64,000 nt of DNA from Epiperipatus broadwayi (taxonomy: Eukaryota > Onychophora > Udeonychophora > Euonychophora > Peripatidae): assembly GCA_028023455.1 (NCBI GenBank), contig JAQFVV010006631.1, positions 1 through 64,000 on the forward strand. The letters are read 5' to 3'. Made by a program: the position numbers and the translations under genes. The notes under the pieces are model-generated. The model saw only the letters and a list, made by a program, of their open reading frames with translations. It ran no database searches and was not told where the DNA came from. Of the stretch, positions 24,565 through 35,762 are shown one piece after another. Position 1 is the first letter of the stretch; each line of letters starts with the position of its first letter.

Positions 24565-27045
24565 AGGCTGCAGAAAAAAGTTTGCTATTAATTGAAAGGA
24601 GACCCTTTGATTCTTCTTGGAGGCCTTAAAGGAACAGAGCAGGACAAATTCCTAATGTCCACTCCATATGTTCTTGTCACTGCAGCTGCTATTACTATGT
24701 GATTATTCATATATAGATGGGCTGCTCACCAACACTCATTAGCCAGCATGGTGAGTTTATTTACTTTTTACCTCTGAGTTTAAGATCAAGAAACACCATG
24801 GTCTTTCTTCTCAGGTGTCTGATAGGGCAGAATGAATGTTTGTGTAAATGATAAATATTTTCCCACTACATATGTACAATTATGACAGACAAAAATAAAT
24901 CATGGCCCATATTCCCAGGAGGCTGTAAAGTCATCAACCAAGGCAGCGATTGGTGGCTGAAGGCAGAGGGTGCTAAGAATCCATTGATTGTGGACTCAGG
25001 CTGCCAATTGATGACAACATTTTATTTAGGTACTTACAACTGCAGATCACTTTCAAGTGAGGGAAGATCGCAAGAATTAGAAGAAGAACAGTCTTATATT
25101 AAATGGGACATTATTGGACTTTGTGAAGTTAGAAGAAAAGGTGGAGAAACAATTGATTAAAAAAGTGGATATGCACTCTATTATAAAGGCACAAATTTTG
25201 GAAATGCAAGTGGAGTAGGATTCATTATAAATAAAAAGTGGAAGAACAATATTGTGGAGATTGATGGCGTATTGGACAGTGTGGCAAGATTAGTTATACA
25301 ACTTAAGAGCAAATACCAAATGCGGATAATTCAGGTTTATGCCCCAACAAGTTCTCATAGTGATGAAGTAGTAGAAGATTTTTATATGGATGTACAAAAG
25401 GCTTTTGATCAGAGTAAACATTTTAAAATTGTTATGGGAGACTTTAATGCTAGAATTGGTAAACAAATGAAAAATGAAAGTGCTGTAGGTAATTTTGGTT
25501 ATGGTAATAGAAATAAGAGAGGAAATAGACTTGTGGAGTTTGCAGAAAAAGAAAAACTTTATATTATGAATTATTTTTTTTGAGAAAAATTTTAAAAGGA
25601 AATAGACATGGAAGAATCCACATGAAAGTACAGCAGAATTGGATTATATTTTGACTAACAGAAAATAAATATTTCAAGATTGTAATGTTCTTAATAAATT
25701 TAACACAGGAAGTGATCATCGATATGTGTTAATGCAAAATTAGAGAGACAAAAATTATTAAGAAAAAATATTTACAGTTGATATTCCTAATCTTCAGAAA
25801 CATTCTAATGAATTGAAATTAGAACCTGCAAATCAGTTTCAAGTATTAGGAGATTTTGAACATGATTCAGATTTGAATGAAATTAATATGAAAATAACAT
25901 ACACTTTTTAAAACTGCAACAAAGATAGCTGGTAGAAAAAAGCAGCAATTGACCAAAAAAAATTTCTACTGAGACTACAGAATTTATGAAGAAAAGAAGG
26001 AATATGAAGATATACAAAATGTTACATTAAAAAGGATTGAATATCTCGAATTTTGTAAAATGGTGCTGAAAAGAGTTGAAAATGATATTACAAACTATAA
26101 CTGTGAACTAGCCAGGAAAGCTGTGGAAGAAAATAAAAGTCTCAAGAATATAAAACAACATTTGGTATTGGTAAGAAATTTATATGTTCAATAAGAAAAA
26201 AATATGGAATTATGACATTAAGAAATGGGTAGAAGACTTTTATCAAAAATTATATAGTAATAAAGAAGTACCTCCTATTATATATATATATATATTACAT
26301 CTTCCGAATTGCCCAGAATTTTAAATGAAGAAGTGAGATATTCAATTAAATGTATAAAAAAAGGAAAGGCTTTCCTGGTAATGATGGAATTATAATTGAT
26401 ATATTAAAAAAGCAGGTTGAAGAAATAGAAATTTTTTTAGTAAAGTTATATGCCAAATGTCTAAATGATAAAGATGTATCAGATGATTAGGAGAATGCAG
26501 TAATAATATTAATATTTAAAAAAGGTGATAAAGAAGATATTAGAAATTACAGACCTATCAGCTTTTTATCACTTTTATACAAAATTTTTACCAAGATAAT
26601 TACAACTCGTCTACAGAGAACATTGGATTTCCACCAACCAAGAGAACAAGCTGTATTTAAAAGTCGTTTTAGTACAGTAGATCATATCTAGGTATTGAGA
26701 GAATTTATAGAAAGGACAAATGAATATGAGTTGTCATTATGGTTTGGATTTGTAGATTATGAAAAAGCATTTGATTCTATAAACATTTCTTCAGTGATTA
26801 AAGCAAGGTATAATAGATTCAGGATATTGTCATATTTTAAAGAGTATTTATAAAAATGCAACAGCAACAATTAGATTACATAATGATACTGGGAAAGTCA
26901 ACATTGAGAAGGGTGTCAGACAAGTTGACTCCATATCTCTAAAACTTTTTACACCAGTGCTGCAAAAAGTATTTTGTGGATTAAAATAGGAAACTAAAGG
27001 AGTGAAAGTAAATGGAGATGATTTAAGTCATTTAGATTTCAAATA
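24565..27045 (+). pseudogene. decayed RTE-like LINE: endonuclease and N-terminal half of RT
   Basis: The apurinic-type endonuclease runs from about 25027 to 25750. It has YNCRSL, GLCEVRRKG (catalytic Glu), the VYAPTSSHSD region, GDFNARIGK and, in another frame, GSDHRYVL. A stop at 25158 and another after 25580 break it. RT follows at about 26330-27045 in shifting frames with FKKGD, RNYRPISF, KIFTKIIT, EQAVF and VDYEKAFDS. It stops at GVKVN..LSHLDF, just before the FADD active site, and the next bases are unrelated AT-rich DNA. Motif style fits RTE/BovB-type elements common in invertebrates. 24565-24880 looks like 5' leader. Losing the 3' half points to a later deletion, since LINEs normally lose the 5' end. 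Confidence 0.85.
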
Positions 27046-29143
27046 TCTAACGTGAAATCGATAAAATGCTACTCCATTTGTACTTTTAATTGATTAATTT
27101 ATAATGCACAGCCAGCCATGTTTCATGACCGTTATTCTCTTCTCATTAATAATATTAATAAAAGATAAAGTAGAATAATATACTTAGAATTTGGATGGGA
27201 AATAAGCAAGCAACATAAATTATTAAGAATAACAGTAACCTTAATTAATGACGAGAATGAGAATAATATAACATATTGTATTTACTCATTTACATTTAAA
27301 TATTTGTATGATGCTCAAGTTTGTGATAGGCAACATCTGTTGATTCTTAATTAATAAAAAAAAGGTTTATATTCAATTTATTCAGTTAACGATCTATGTT
27401 TCAGTGAGTTCAAATTTCATTAACTTTTGAATAAAAACATATGGTCATAAGAATCCTCATATTTTAAATCCGACAGGCAATTTTTAATATTTAAATTTCT
27501 CATCGTTTGTTTCAATCATAATTTATTACCATGAAGTTTTTATCTATGATTGAGGGGTAGTCAAAATTACACAGATTTATATATCAAGTCATAGAATTTT
27601 ATATTTTCATTTGACAAATAATTAGAGAACACGTTTTCTTATGTCAAGTATTATACATTTTCATCATCTGAATGTAATTAACAGTTCGGCAGAATCAAAA
27701 TTTATTTCTAAGGCTTTTTATTAGACACGCAAATGGAAGACTGAAACATTCTGAAGAATTTACTTCATGAACTGCATTATATTTACTGAAACAATCATTA
27801 ATATTTTCGTGACTTCATTCTGTAATAGACCAATGACAAAAGTGATTCCTTCTCTTTTATTTAAAGCAGACAGTCCGATTTTTTTATATCCAATTAGTTT
27901 CCACAGCAACATGCTTTTATCAATAATTTTGTAATACATTTTCAATTTTTAGAATTATTATCATTATTTTAAATTTCTTCACGATTTATTTTATGCATAT
28001 TGGTTTTATGCTTCTTAGACTACATAATAAAAAATGCATACCCATTATACCACAGTCATGTATGTAAATCTGTCATGAACTTTACAATATATATCTAGCC
28101 GGGTTCAAACCCTGTTACAAGGGAGTTACACAATATTCCCTAACTGCCTAGATCAGCGCGAGTCTAATAAATTGGATTTAGCGTGCGCGAGTATAAAATA
28201 TAAAGAATTAGATATATATGTCGAAGAAAGAAAGTTAGAAATTTTTTTTTTTTCAAAATAATCTTTAGTTGCACAAAAAGTTTTTTTTTTTTATTTAAAA
28301 AAAAAAAAAAGAAAGATGTTTATAGTTATTTGTTTTAAATAAATTCATAAAAATATGTTAATAAATTGTGGGAATGCAGTTATATGCAAATATATACATT
28401 TTCTTCTTGTATTATTAATTTATTTCAAATGTATACGTCTTAGTTGTTTTATTGTATATCGCATTTTAATGAGGGTAACGAAAGAACATTTATATGTATA
28501 CCTGGAAGCAATTTTGTGTCTTTTGTTCGATTACTTAGCTACTCAAAATTTCCAAGGAATCTTAAGTAAATGTATGGCAGAAAAGAAAAAAATGTTAAAA
28601 GCATGCCTAAGAAATAGAGATCGGCATACTGATAAACTATTTTGGGAAACAAAAGGAATTGGAGAAATTAATGAGTTAAGAATAAAAATCAGAACAAGCA
28701 AGAGTGGTTTTTCGAAATGAAATGAAATATTAATATTTTCTTGTTGCTAAATTGATTGATACGACTATGCTCGTATTATAAAATGAAACATTAAAACAAA
28801 TCCTTCAATCAACCATCTGAAGAAGAAAATGAATTTAGATATAGTAACTCAGACCATCGCTACAATCGGAATGCATGAATAGAACAATACGTGTAAGGCT
28901 GCCATTATAAGCTCCGAATATGTAACTGTTACTGTTAAGTGCCTGCCCCTCTAAGAACCATAGGGACCTCATCGATACAATACGCCGCTAAAACAATCCA
29001 GGAAGGAAGAAAATATCGAATTGTGTACAATAAGAATGCCTCCAGTAAGCCGTCATTATTTCTTAAATCCGAGTAATACCACAAAATGGACGTTCTTGCA
29101 AAACTTTTGCTATTAACAAAAAAAAAATTGTTTTATTCTTAGA
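27046..29143. other. AT-rich intergenic DNA, no gene seen
   Basis: A 121-residue open frame at 28355-28720 has a hydrophobic start and a basic C-terminal half but no motif I recognise. A B-box-like GGGTTCAAACCC lies near 28085-28096 without a convincing A box. Confidence 0.45.
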
Positions 29144-29151
29144 CAGTAAAA

Positions 29152-29977
29152 CAGTGGTGCCCAACCTTTAACTTGATGCGAGCCAGTTGAGAATTTAAAA
29201 AAATTTGGGGAGCCACAATTATATATTACATTTTTCATATTACATTTATAAACATGGTACTTGGGTACTAAACCTGCAAGGTAGGAAGATAGGTGGGGGG
29301 GGGGGACGGCCTATTCACATTGGTATCAATCCGCCGTTTCTAATGTGGCCAAAATAACGTGTACACGGATCTTTCTCGATGAAAACATCAATATATACAG
29401 CAAAATATATATGTGTACACGAATCTATCTCGATAAAAACAACTATTTACAGCACTAAACATCAATATATATATACAGCAAAATATATACGTGTACACGG
29501 ATAAAAACAACTGTTTACAGCACTAAACATCGATATATACAGCAAAATATATACATGTACATGGATCTATCTCGATAAAAACTATTTCCAGCACTAAACA
29601 CAATATATATACAGCACCAAACCAAACGTCTACAAGGATCTTTCTCGATAAAAACAACAATATATACAAGAGCACTAAACACAATATATATATAGCACCA
29701 AACCAAACGTGTACAGCAAAAAAAAAAAAAAAAAAAGGTGTAATATGTTAAAAAGAAAAAAAAATGTAAATACATTTTATTTATTAAAAATTTGGTAACA
29801 TACATATAAATTACAATTACAGGAAAAATATATTTTATTTAATGTGAAACCTGACACTGCATATCGTTATTGTTTGTATTGTAAAAATGTTTACTTTTTT
29901 GAAGAGTGCAATTCGAGCCACGTTAAACAGTTACGCGAGCCACATGTGACTCGCGAGCTACGGGTTGGGCATCCCTG
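29152..29977. mobile_element. non-autonomous hAT-type DNA transposon
   Basis: Terminal inverted repeats: CAGTGGTGCCCAACC (29152-29166) and, reversed, CAGGGATGCCCAACC at the right end, 13 of 15 matching. It is flanked by a perfect 8-bp target duplication, CAGTAAAA, at 29144-29151 and 29978-29985. An 8-bp duplication with a CAG start is characteristic of hAT elements. Subterminal GAGCCACA-type sequence follows a pattern common in hAT ends. At 826 bp with no transposase it must have been mobilised by another element. The interior carries a minisatellite (29355-29720). Confidence 0.92.
29355..29720. repeat. AT-rich minisatellite inside the hAT element
   Basis: Four or five degenerate units of about 90 bp containing CGGATC(T)..TCTCGATAAAAAC, CAGCACTAAACA and ATATATACAGCA. 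Confidence 0.8.
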
Positions 29978-29985
29978 CAGTAAAA

Positions 29986-30940
29986 GAATACATAAACTTC
30001 AGTTGAATCGTCAAAATCAGGCTTACGTGGAAATAAACTTATCCATATTAAAAATCCCGGGTACTTCAAGGTAACTATAACTAGTTTTATTATCTTAAAA
30101 GAACTGAAAATTGCTTATCTTTACTCTCCAAAGGTGCAGCCATTATGTAAAATTATATATCTTAATTTACAACGTATAAATGCATTTTCATACACGTGTT
30201 TAATTATATGTTCTTTTATAATTCATTGATTCTGTTTTTGTCTTTTATGTTATTATTGATATATAAATTATATATACGTTTTTCTTTCTCAATATTTAAT
30301 TAGCCATAGTAATAAAATTGTACGCTTACGTTAAAATAAATTTTCTCTCATTAATGAACATATTTATCATTTGTATTGGCCTAGTTTCCTTTCTGGAAGA
30401 ATATCAGAAATTCTAAACCAGAGAGTTGATAAAGAAATAGATCGCATATAGAGGGAATAAATGTGTAGAAAGAGGGAGTTCAACAGTATAATTTTAAATG
30501 ATACGCGATCTAATTTAAGAGGTATAGAAAATAAACCGTTACTAATAGTAAGTTAAATATATGCCTCTTAAGTTGAGAAGTATATAAAGCAGGGAAAGCT
30601 TGTTTTAACTATGCAAATTTAGCCACTACCTCCATTCAGCCTGATGGGTATTATTACCTCCCAGCCCTGGGATTTGAGTTAGCTGAAAAGGCCAGGCACC
30701 TAATTATCGATAGTTTTAAGATTTTTTTAAAAGGGAAAAGTATAATTCTTACGGTCTTAGTAAGATTGGCGCTTAGGGTCAGTTTATTAATTGATGCTCA
30801 TAAATATACTTTTTCCAAAGAAATTGTTGTTTGACTTTTTAAATGAAATAATGGCCACTAGGTAGATTTTTTAAAATATTTTTTTAACGTAATCCTGACA
30901 TAAGATAAGTAGATTTTATTTCTTAAGATATATTTAAAAA
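29986..30940. other. AT-rich intergenic DNA, no gene seen
   Basis: No coding signal found. Confidence 0.5.
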
Positions 30941-31025
30941 AAGGATTCGTATTCGAACCCAATACAATGGTTAGTAGCCAAATTTTATCTGCAGGTGTTA
31001 TGGTGACTATACAGCCATAGTTTTG
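30940..31025 (-). repeat. possible tRNA-like SINE fragment
   Basis: Minus strand GGGTTCGAATACGAATCC includes a good B box. TATGGCTGTATAGTC upstream could be an A box. There is no second copy nearby. Confidence 0.3.
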
Positions 31026-31122
31026 CGTTTAATACCCTACGTGGTCAACTGATTCAATTTTTTGATAGACATTTATATAAACAACAAAATTAATACGGGG
31101 AAGCCTGTTAATATATATATTC

Positions 31123-31892
31123 ACTAGAATAAAAACTACAAAATTTTAAAAAATGCCTGTATAAAATTAAACATTAAAATTCTTTGCTATAGCTAGCTTC
31201 GGCGTATTCCGCCATCTTAAGTAGCAATACGTTAATATTTAAATATTATCAAACTCTCACACCAGTAACGTTCCTACGTGAATTACCTACTTTCCATAAA
31301 TTGTGAATATTAACACAATGACACTGTTTACTCAACACATTCATTATCTGTACTATTTATAAAATAGGACTCCTTAATTCGTCTTTTCCTCAAATCATTT
31401 TCCATTTGCAAAATAAAAAAATAAAAACTCTATCAAAGCAGAATTCACCATTACAACTCACAGCATGTTCTGCCAAAACAGATTCAAACCTATATGCAGA
31501 ACAACACAACTTATTATATAATAATTCATGTTCCCTAATCCTCTTTTTCAATGCACATTTGGTCTCCTTGATGTAACTATAACCACAATGACATACCACT
31601 TTATATATAATATTACATTTTCTGCTTTTATCAATAGAATCTTTGCCATTAATAACCAATCTTCCAGTATTTGCATCCACTTTAAATGCAACATTAAAGT
31701 CAGCAGATACCAATGATGTAATCTTATTACAAACAATATCCTTTACATAAGGCAATGCTATCCATTTTTTCTTTTCCATATTATCTCTTCTCCATCTGTT
31801 TCTATATCTATATAGTGCACATAAAATATTTGTCCTATTATATCCCACACCCAATAAATCATTCACATATCTTTCAATATTAATCATTTTTA
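31123..31892 (-). pseudogene. Penelope-like element, 3' part with GIY-YIG endonuclease (minus copy)
   Basis: The open frame at 31390-31887 gives 165 residues. It has a linker typical of PLEs (KKWIALPYVKDIV) and a GIY-YIG nuclease: CNIIYKVVCHCGYSYI, then a basic helix KKRIREHELL and EHAVSCN. The Gly of YIG is replaced (YIKE), so this copy is probably inactive; the plus copy next door keeps YIGE. The 3' untranslated part runs down to about 31123 and is matched inverted at 35618-35745. It also holds the uninterrupted form of the site (31230-31245) that the array has invaded in the plus copy. No RT portion is present. Confidence 0.85.
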
Positions 31893-32257
31893 TATATAAA
31901 GTGGTATGTCATTGTGGTTATAGTTACATCGGGGAGACCAAATGTTCATTGAAAAAGAGAATTAGGGAGCATGAATTATTATATAATAAGTTGCGTTGTT
32001 CTGCAGATAGGTCTGAATCTGTTTTTGCAGAACATGCTGTGAGTTGTAATGGTGAATTCTGCTTTGATAGAGTTTTTATTTTGGATATGGAAAATGATTT
32101 GAGGAGAAGAAGAATTAAGGAGTCCTATTTTATAAATGGTACAGATAATGTGTTGAATAAACAGTGTCATTGTGTTAATATTCACAATTTATGGAAAGTA
32201 GGTAATTCACGTGGGAACGTTACTAGTGTGAGTGTTTGATAATATTTAAATATTAAC
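31893..32257 (+). pseudogene. Penelope-like element, GIY-YIG 3' end (plus copy, interrupted)
   Basis: In-frame from 31901 to the stop at 32237. KVVCHCGYSYIGETKC keeps the YIG Gly, followed by LKKRIREHELLYNK, EHAVSCN and a C-terminal YFINGTDNVLNKQCHCV. It is the inverted counterpart of 31389-31608 and is 5'-truncated at 31893, where it abuts the start of the minus copy. Its 3' untranslated tail is broken after 32257 by the tandem-array insertion and resumes at 35618. Head-to-head pairs with one truncated partner are a known outcome of PLE insertion. Confidence 0.85.
32244..32257. repeat. 14-bp target-site duplication, left
   Basis: ATTTAAATATTAAC, repeated exactly at 35618-35631. The intact site occurs once in the inverted PLE copy at about 31230-31245. 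Confidence 0.85.
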
Positions 32258-32418
32258 TAATAATTAATAAAGCAAGTCATATATAACATGACATTACTTT
32301 TATGAGCTTGTAATTACAAAAATGCACATAGAGAGCGTACCAATAGCTCTAACAAGCTCGTAAATTAACAAGTGCGGTTATGAGAAATATTTAAAATCTC
32401 TATCCAGAACACTCTTAT

Positions 32419-32460
32419 CTCCAGACCATGGTTTCGGGCTTATGGCCCACGTCAGTGGAG
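32419..32460 (-). ncRNA. hammerhead-like ribozyme motif (type I), first of the array
   Basis: Read on the minus strand: helix I strands CUCCA (32460-32456) and UGGAG (32423-32419) pair perfectly. Core CUGACGU is at 32455-32449. Helix II GGGC/GCCC closes a five-base loop (32448-32436). GAAA is at 32435-32432. A tiny self-complementary helix III ACCAUGGU follows, then C17 at 32424, giving a GUC cleavage triplet. This is the open-helix-I layout of PLE and retrozyme hammerheads. The departure from the consensus CUGANGA is U at position 9, which should weaken or abolish cleavage. Same-strand copies are at 32836-32877, 33253-33294, 33670-33711 and 34087-34128; an intact copy in the reverse array is at 35481-35522 (+). 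Confidence 0.6.
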
Positions 32461-34220
32461 AGCTAGAATATTCGGACACTAGACCTAAAATATCAACTCA
32501 AAAAACCAGCACTTATTTCAAACGTATATTTAAGAAGAAACTCTGAATTTTTCGGACATGAAAATGTCTTTAAATCCAGCTATCTAACTTAAATAGCTAT
32601 ATGGGACTGAAGTATATTCAGATCTACCATATTCTAATAGGCTCAGCATAGCCAAAGCCTTAAAGGTAAAATTATAATAATTAATAAAGCAAGTCATATA
32701 TAACATGACATTACTTTTATGAGCTTGTAATTACAAAAATGCACATAGAGAGCGTACCAATAGCTCTAACAAGCTCGTAAATTAACAAGTGCGGTTATGA
32801 GAAATATTTAAAATCTCTATCCAGAACACTCTTATCTCCAGACCATGGTTTCGGGCTTATGGCCCACGTCAGTGGAGAGCTAGAATATTCGGACACTAGA
32901 CCTAAAATATCAACTCAAAAAACCAGCACTTATTTCAAACGTATATTTAAGAAGAAACTCTGAATTTTTCGGACATGAAAATGTCTTTAAATCCAGCTAT
33001 CTAACTTAAATAGCTATATGGGACTGAAGTATATTCAGATCTACCATATTCTAATAGGCTCAGCATAGCCAAAGCCTTAAAGGTAAAATTATAATAATTA
33101 ATAAAGCAAGTCATATATAACAAGACATTACTTTTATGAGCTTGTAATTACAAAAATGCACATAGAGAGCGTACCAATAGCTCTAACAAGCTCGTAAATT
33201 AACAAGTGCGGTTATGAGAAATATTTAAAATCTCTATCCAGAACACTCTTATCTCCAGACCATGGTTTCGGGCTTATGGCCCACGTCAGTGGAGAGCTAG
33301 AATATTCGGACACTAGACCTAAAATATCAACTCAAAAAACCAGCACTTATTTCAAACGTATATTTAAGAAGAAACTCTGAATTTTTCGGACATGAAAATG
33401 TCTTTAAATCCAGCTATCTAACTTAAATAGCTATATGGGACTGAAGTATATTCAGATCTACCATATTCTAATAGGCTCAGCATAGCCAAAGCCTTAAAGG
33501 TAAAATTATAATAATTAATAAAGCAAGTCATATATAACATGACATTACTTTTATGAGCTTGTAATTACAAAAATGCACATAGAGAGCGTACCAATAGCTC
33601 TAACAAGCTCGTAAATTAACAAGTGCGGTTATGAGAAATATTTAAAATCTCTATCCAGAACACTCTTATCTCCAGACCATGGTTTCGGGCTTATGGCCCA
33701 CGTCAGTGGAGAGCTAGAATATTCGGACACTAGACCTAAAATATCAACTCAAAAAACCAGCACTTATTTCAAACGTATATTTAAGAAGAAACTCTGAATT
33801 TTTCGGACATGAAAATGTCTTTAAATCCAGCTATCTAACTTAAATAGCTATATGGGACTGAAGTATATTCAGATCTACCATATTCTAATAGGCTCAGCAT
33901 AGCCAAAGCCTTAAAGGTAAAATTATAATAATTAATAAAGCAAGTCATATATAACATGACATTACTTTTATGAGCTTGTAATTACAAAAATGCACATAGA
34001 GAGCGTACCAATAGCTCTAACAAGCTCGTAAATTAACAAGTGCGGTTATGAGAAATATTTAAAATCTCTATCCAGAACACTCTTATCTCCAGACCATGGT
34101 TTCGGGCTTATGGCCCACGTCAGTGGAGAGCTAGAATATTCGGACACTAGACCTAAAATATCAACTCAAAAAACCAGCACTTATTTCAAACGTATATTTA
34201 AGAAGAAACTCTGAATTTTT

Positions 34221-35280
34221 CTTCTTAAATATACGTTTGAAATAAGTGCTGGTTTTTTGAGTTGATATTTTAGGTCTAGTGTCCGAATATTCTAGCTCTC
34301 CACTGACGTGGAAAGCCCGACATGTCTAGATAAGAGTGTTCTGGATAGAATTTTAAAATTTCTCATAACCGCACTTGTTATTTGAGCTTGTTAGCTATTG
34401 GTGTCTCTATGTGCATTTTGTAATTACAAGCTATAAAAGTAATGTAGTTATATATGACTTGCTTTATTAATTATTATAATTTTCCTTTAAGGCTTTGGCT
34501 ATGTTGACTATTAGAATATGGTAGATCTGAATATACTTCAGTCCCATATAGCTATTTAAGTTAGATAGCTGGATTTAAAGACATTTTCATGTCCGAAAAT
34601 TCAGAGTTTCTTCTTAAATATACGTTTAATAAGTGCTGGTTTTTTGAGTTGATATTTTAGGTCTAGTGTCGAATATTCTACTCTCCACTGAGTGATAAGC
34701 CCGAAAATGTCTGGAGATAAAGTGTTCTGGATAGAGATTTTAAATATTTCTATAATTGTTAATTTACGAGCTTGTTAGAGCTATTGGTGCGTCTCTATGT
34801 GCATTTTTGTAATTACAAGCTATAAAAGTAATGTCATGTTATATATGACTTGCTTTATTAATTATTATAATTTTACCTTTAAGGCTTTGTATGTTGAGCC
34901 TATTAAATATGGTAGATCTGAATATATTAGTCCCATATAGCTATTTAAGTTAGATAGCTGGATTTAAAGACATTTTCATGTCAAAAATTCAGAGTTTCTT
35001 CTTAAATATACGTTTGAAATAAGTGCTGGTTTTTTGAGTTGATATTTTAGGTCTAGTGTCGAATATTCTAGCTCTCCACTGACGTGGATAAGCGAAACCA
35101 TGGTCTGGAGATAAGAGTGTTCTGGATAAGATTTTAAATATTTCTCATAACGCATTGTTAATTTACGAGCTTGTTAGACTATTGGTACGCTCTCTATGTG
35201 CATTTTTGTATTACAAGCTCATAAAAGTAATGTCATGTTATATATGACTTGCTTTATTAATTATTATAATTTTACCTTTA
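34221..35280. other. indel-rich part of the inverted array
   Basis: These reverse-oriented units differ from the clean units mostly by missing one to several bases; helix II of the ribozyme motif is partly lost in each copy here. The next copy (35281-35617) is again nearly perfect. Deletion-dominated error beside a palindrome centre suggests poorly polished long-read assembly rather than natural decay. Confidence 0.6.
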
Positions 35281-35617
35281 AGGCTTTGGCTATGCTGAGC
35301 CTATTAGAATATGGTAGATCTGAATATACTTCAGTCCCATATAGCTATTTAAGTTAGATAGCTGGATTTAAAGACATTTTCATGTCCGAAAAATTCAGAG
35401 TTTCTTCTTAAATATACGTTTGAAATAAGTGCTGGTTTTTTGAGTTGATATTTTAGGTCTAGTGTCCGAATATTCTAGCTCTCCACTGACGTGGGCCATA
35501 AGCCCGAAACCATGGTCTGGAGATAAGAGTGTTCTGGATAGAGATTTTAAATATTTCTCATAACCGCACTTGTTAATTTACGAGCTTGTTAGAGCTATTG
35601 GTACGCTCTCTATGTGC

Positions 35618-35745
35618 ATTTAAATATTAACGTATTGCTACTTAAAATGGCGGAATACACCGAAGCTAGCTATAGCAAAGAATTTTAGTCTTTAATTTTA
35701 TACAGGAATTTTTTAAAATTTTGTAGTTTTTATTCTAGGGAATAT
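35618..35745 (+). mobile_element. resumed 3' tail of the plus-strand PLE
   Basis: Begins with the second 14-bp duplication (35618-35631) and then matches the reverse complement of 31123-31245 (CGTATTGCTACTTAA, GCTAGCTATAGCAAAG, GTAGTTTTTATTCTAG). It closes the inverted PLE pair. Confidence 0.85.
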
Positions 35746-35762
35746 TGTTATTATATATATAT

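Larger units (their letters stand above)
32258..35617. mobile_element. palindromic insertion of 417-bp ribozyme-like tandem units
   Basis: 4.7 head-to-tail copies of a 417-bp unit (32258-34220; the AAGCAAGTCAT marker recurs at exact 417-bp steps from 32270) are followed directly by the same unit in reverse (34221-35617, about 3.4 copies). The whole lies between 14-bp direct repeats inside a PLE 3' tail. Forward units are essentially identical; I found one substitution, near 33123. Each well-preserved unit contains the hammerhead-like motif described separately. There is no protein-coding content. The unit is homologous to the 420-bp unit at 39242-40610. Non-autonomous mobilisation, perhaps by PLE reverse transcriptase, is inferred. 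Confidence 0.85.

Noticed and set aside
24780-24815. GAAACACCATGGTC in the LINE leader as a ribozyme core
   Set aside because: Two extra bases disrupt the core and there is no CUGANGA partner nearby.
28080-28140. B-box-like GGGTTCAAACCC, possible tRNA gene
   Set aside because: No acceptor or anticodon stem could be assembled around it.
28355-28720. 121-codon open frame on plus
   Set aside because: Hydrophobic start and basic end, but no recognisable family and no neighbouring exons; too weak to call a gene.
29515-29805. 96-codon open frame on minus
   Set aside because: Lies inside the hAT minisatellite and reflects its repeat period.
32258-34220. CRISPR-like array
   Set aside because: The unit is a continuous 417-bp repeat without unique spacers, in an animal genome.
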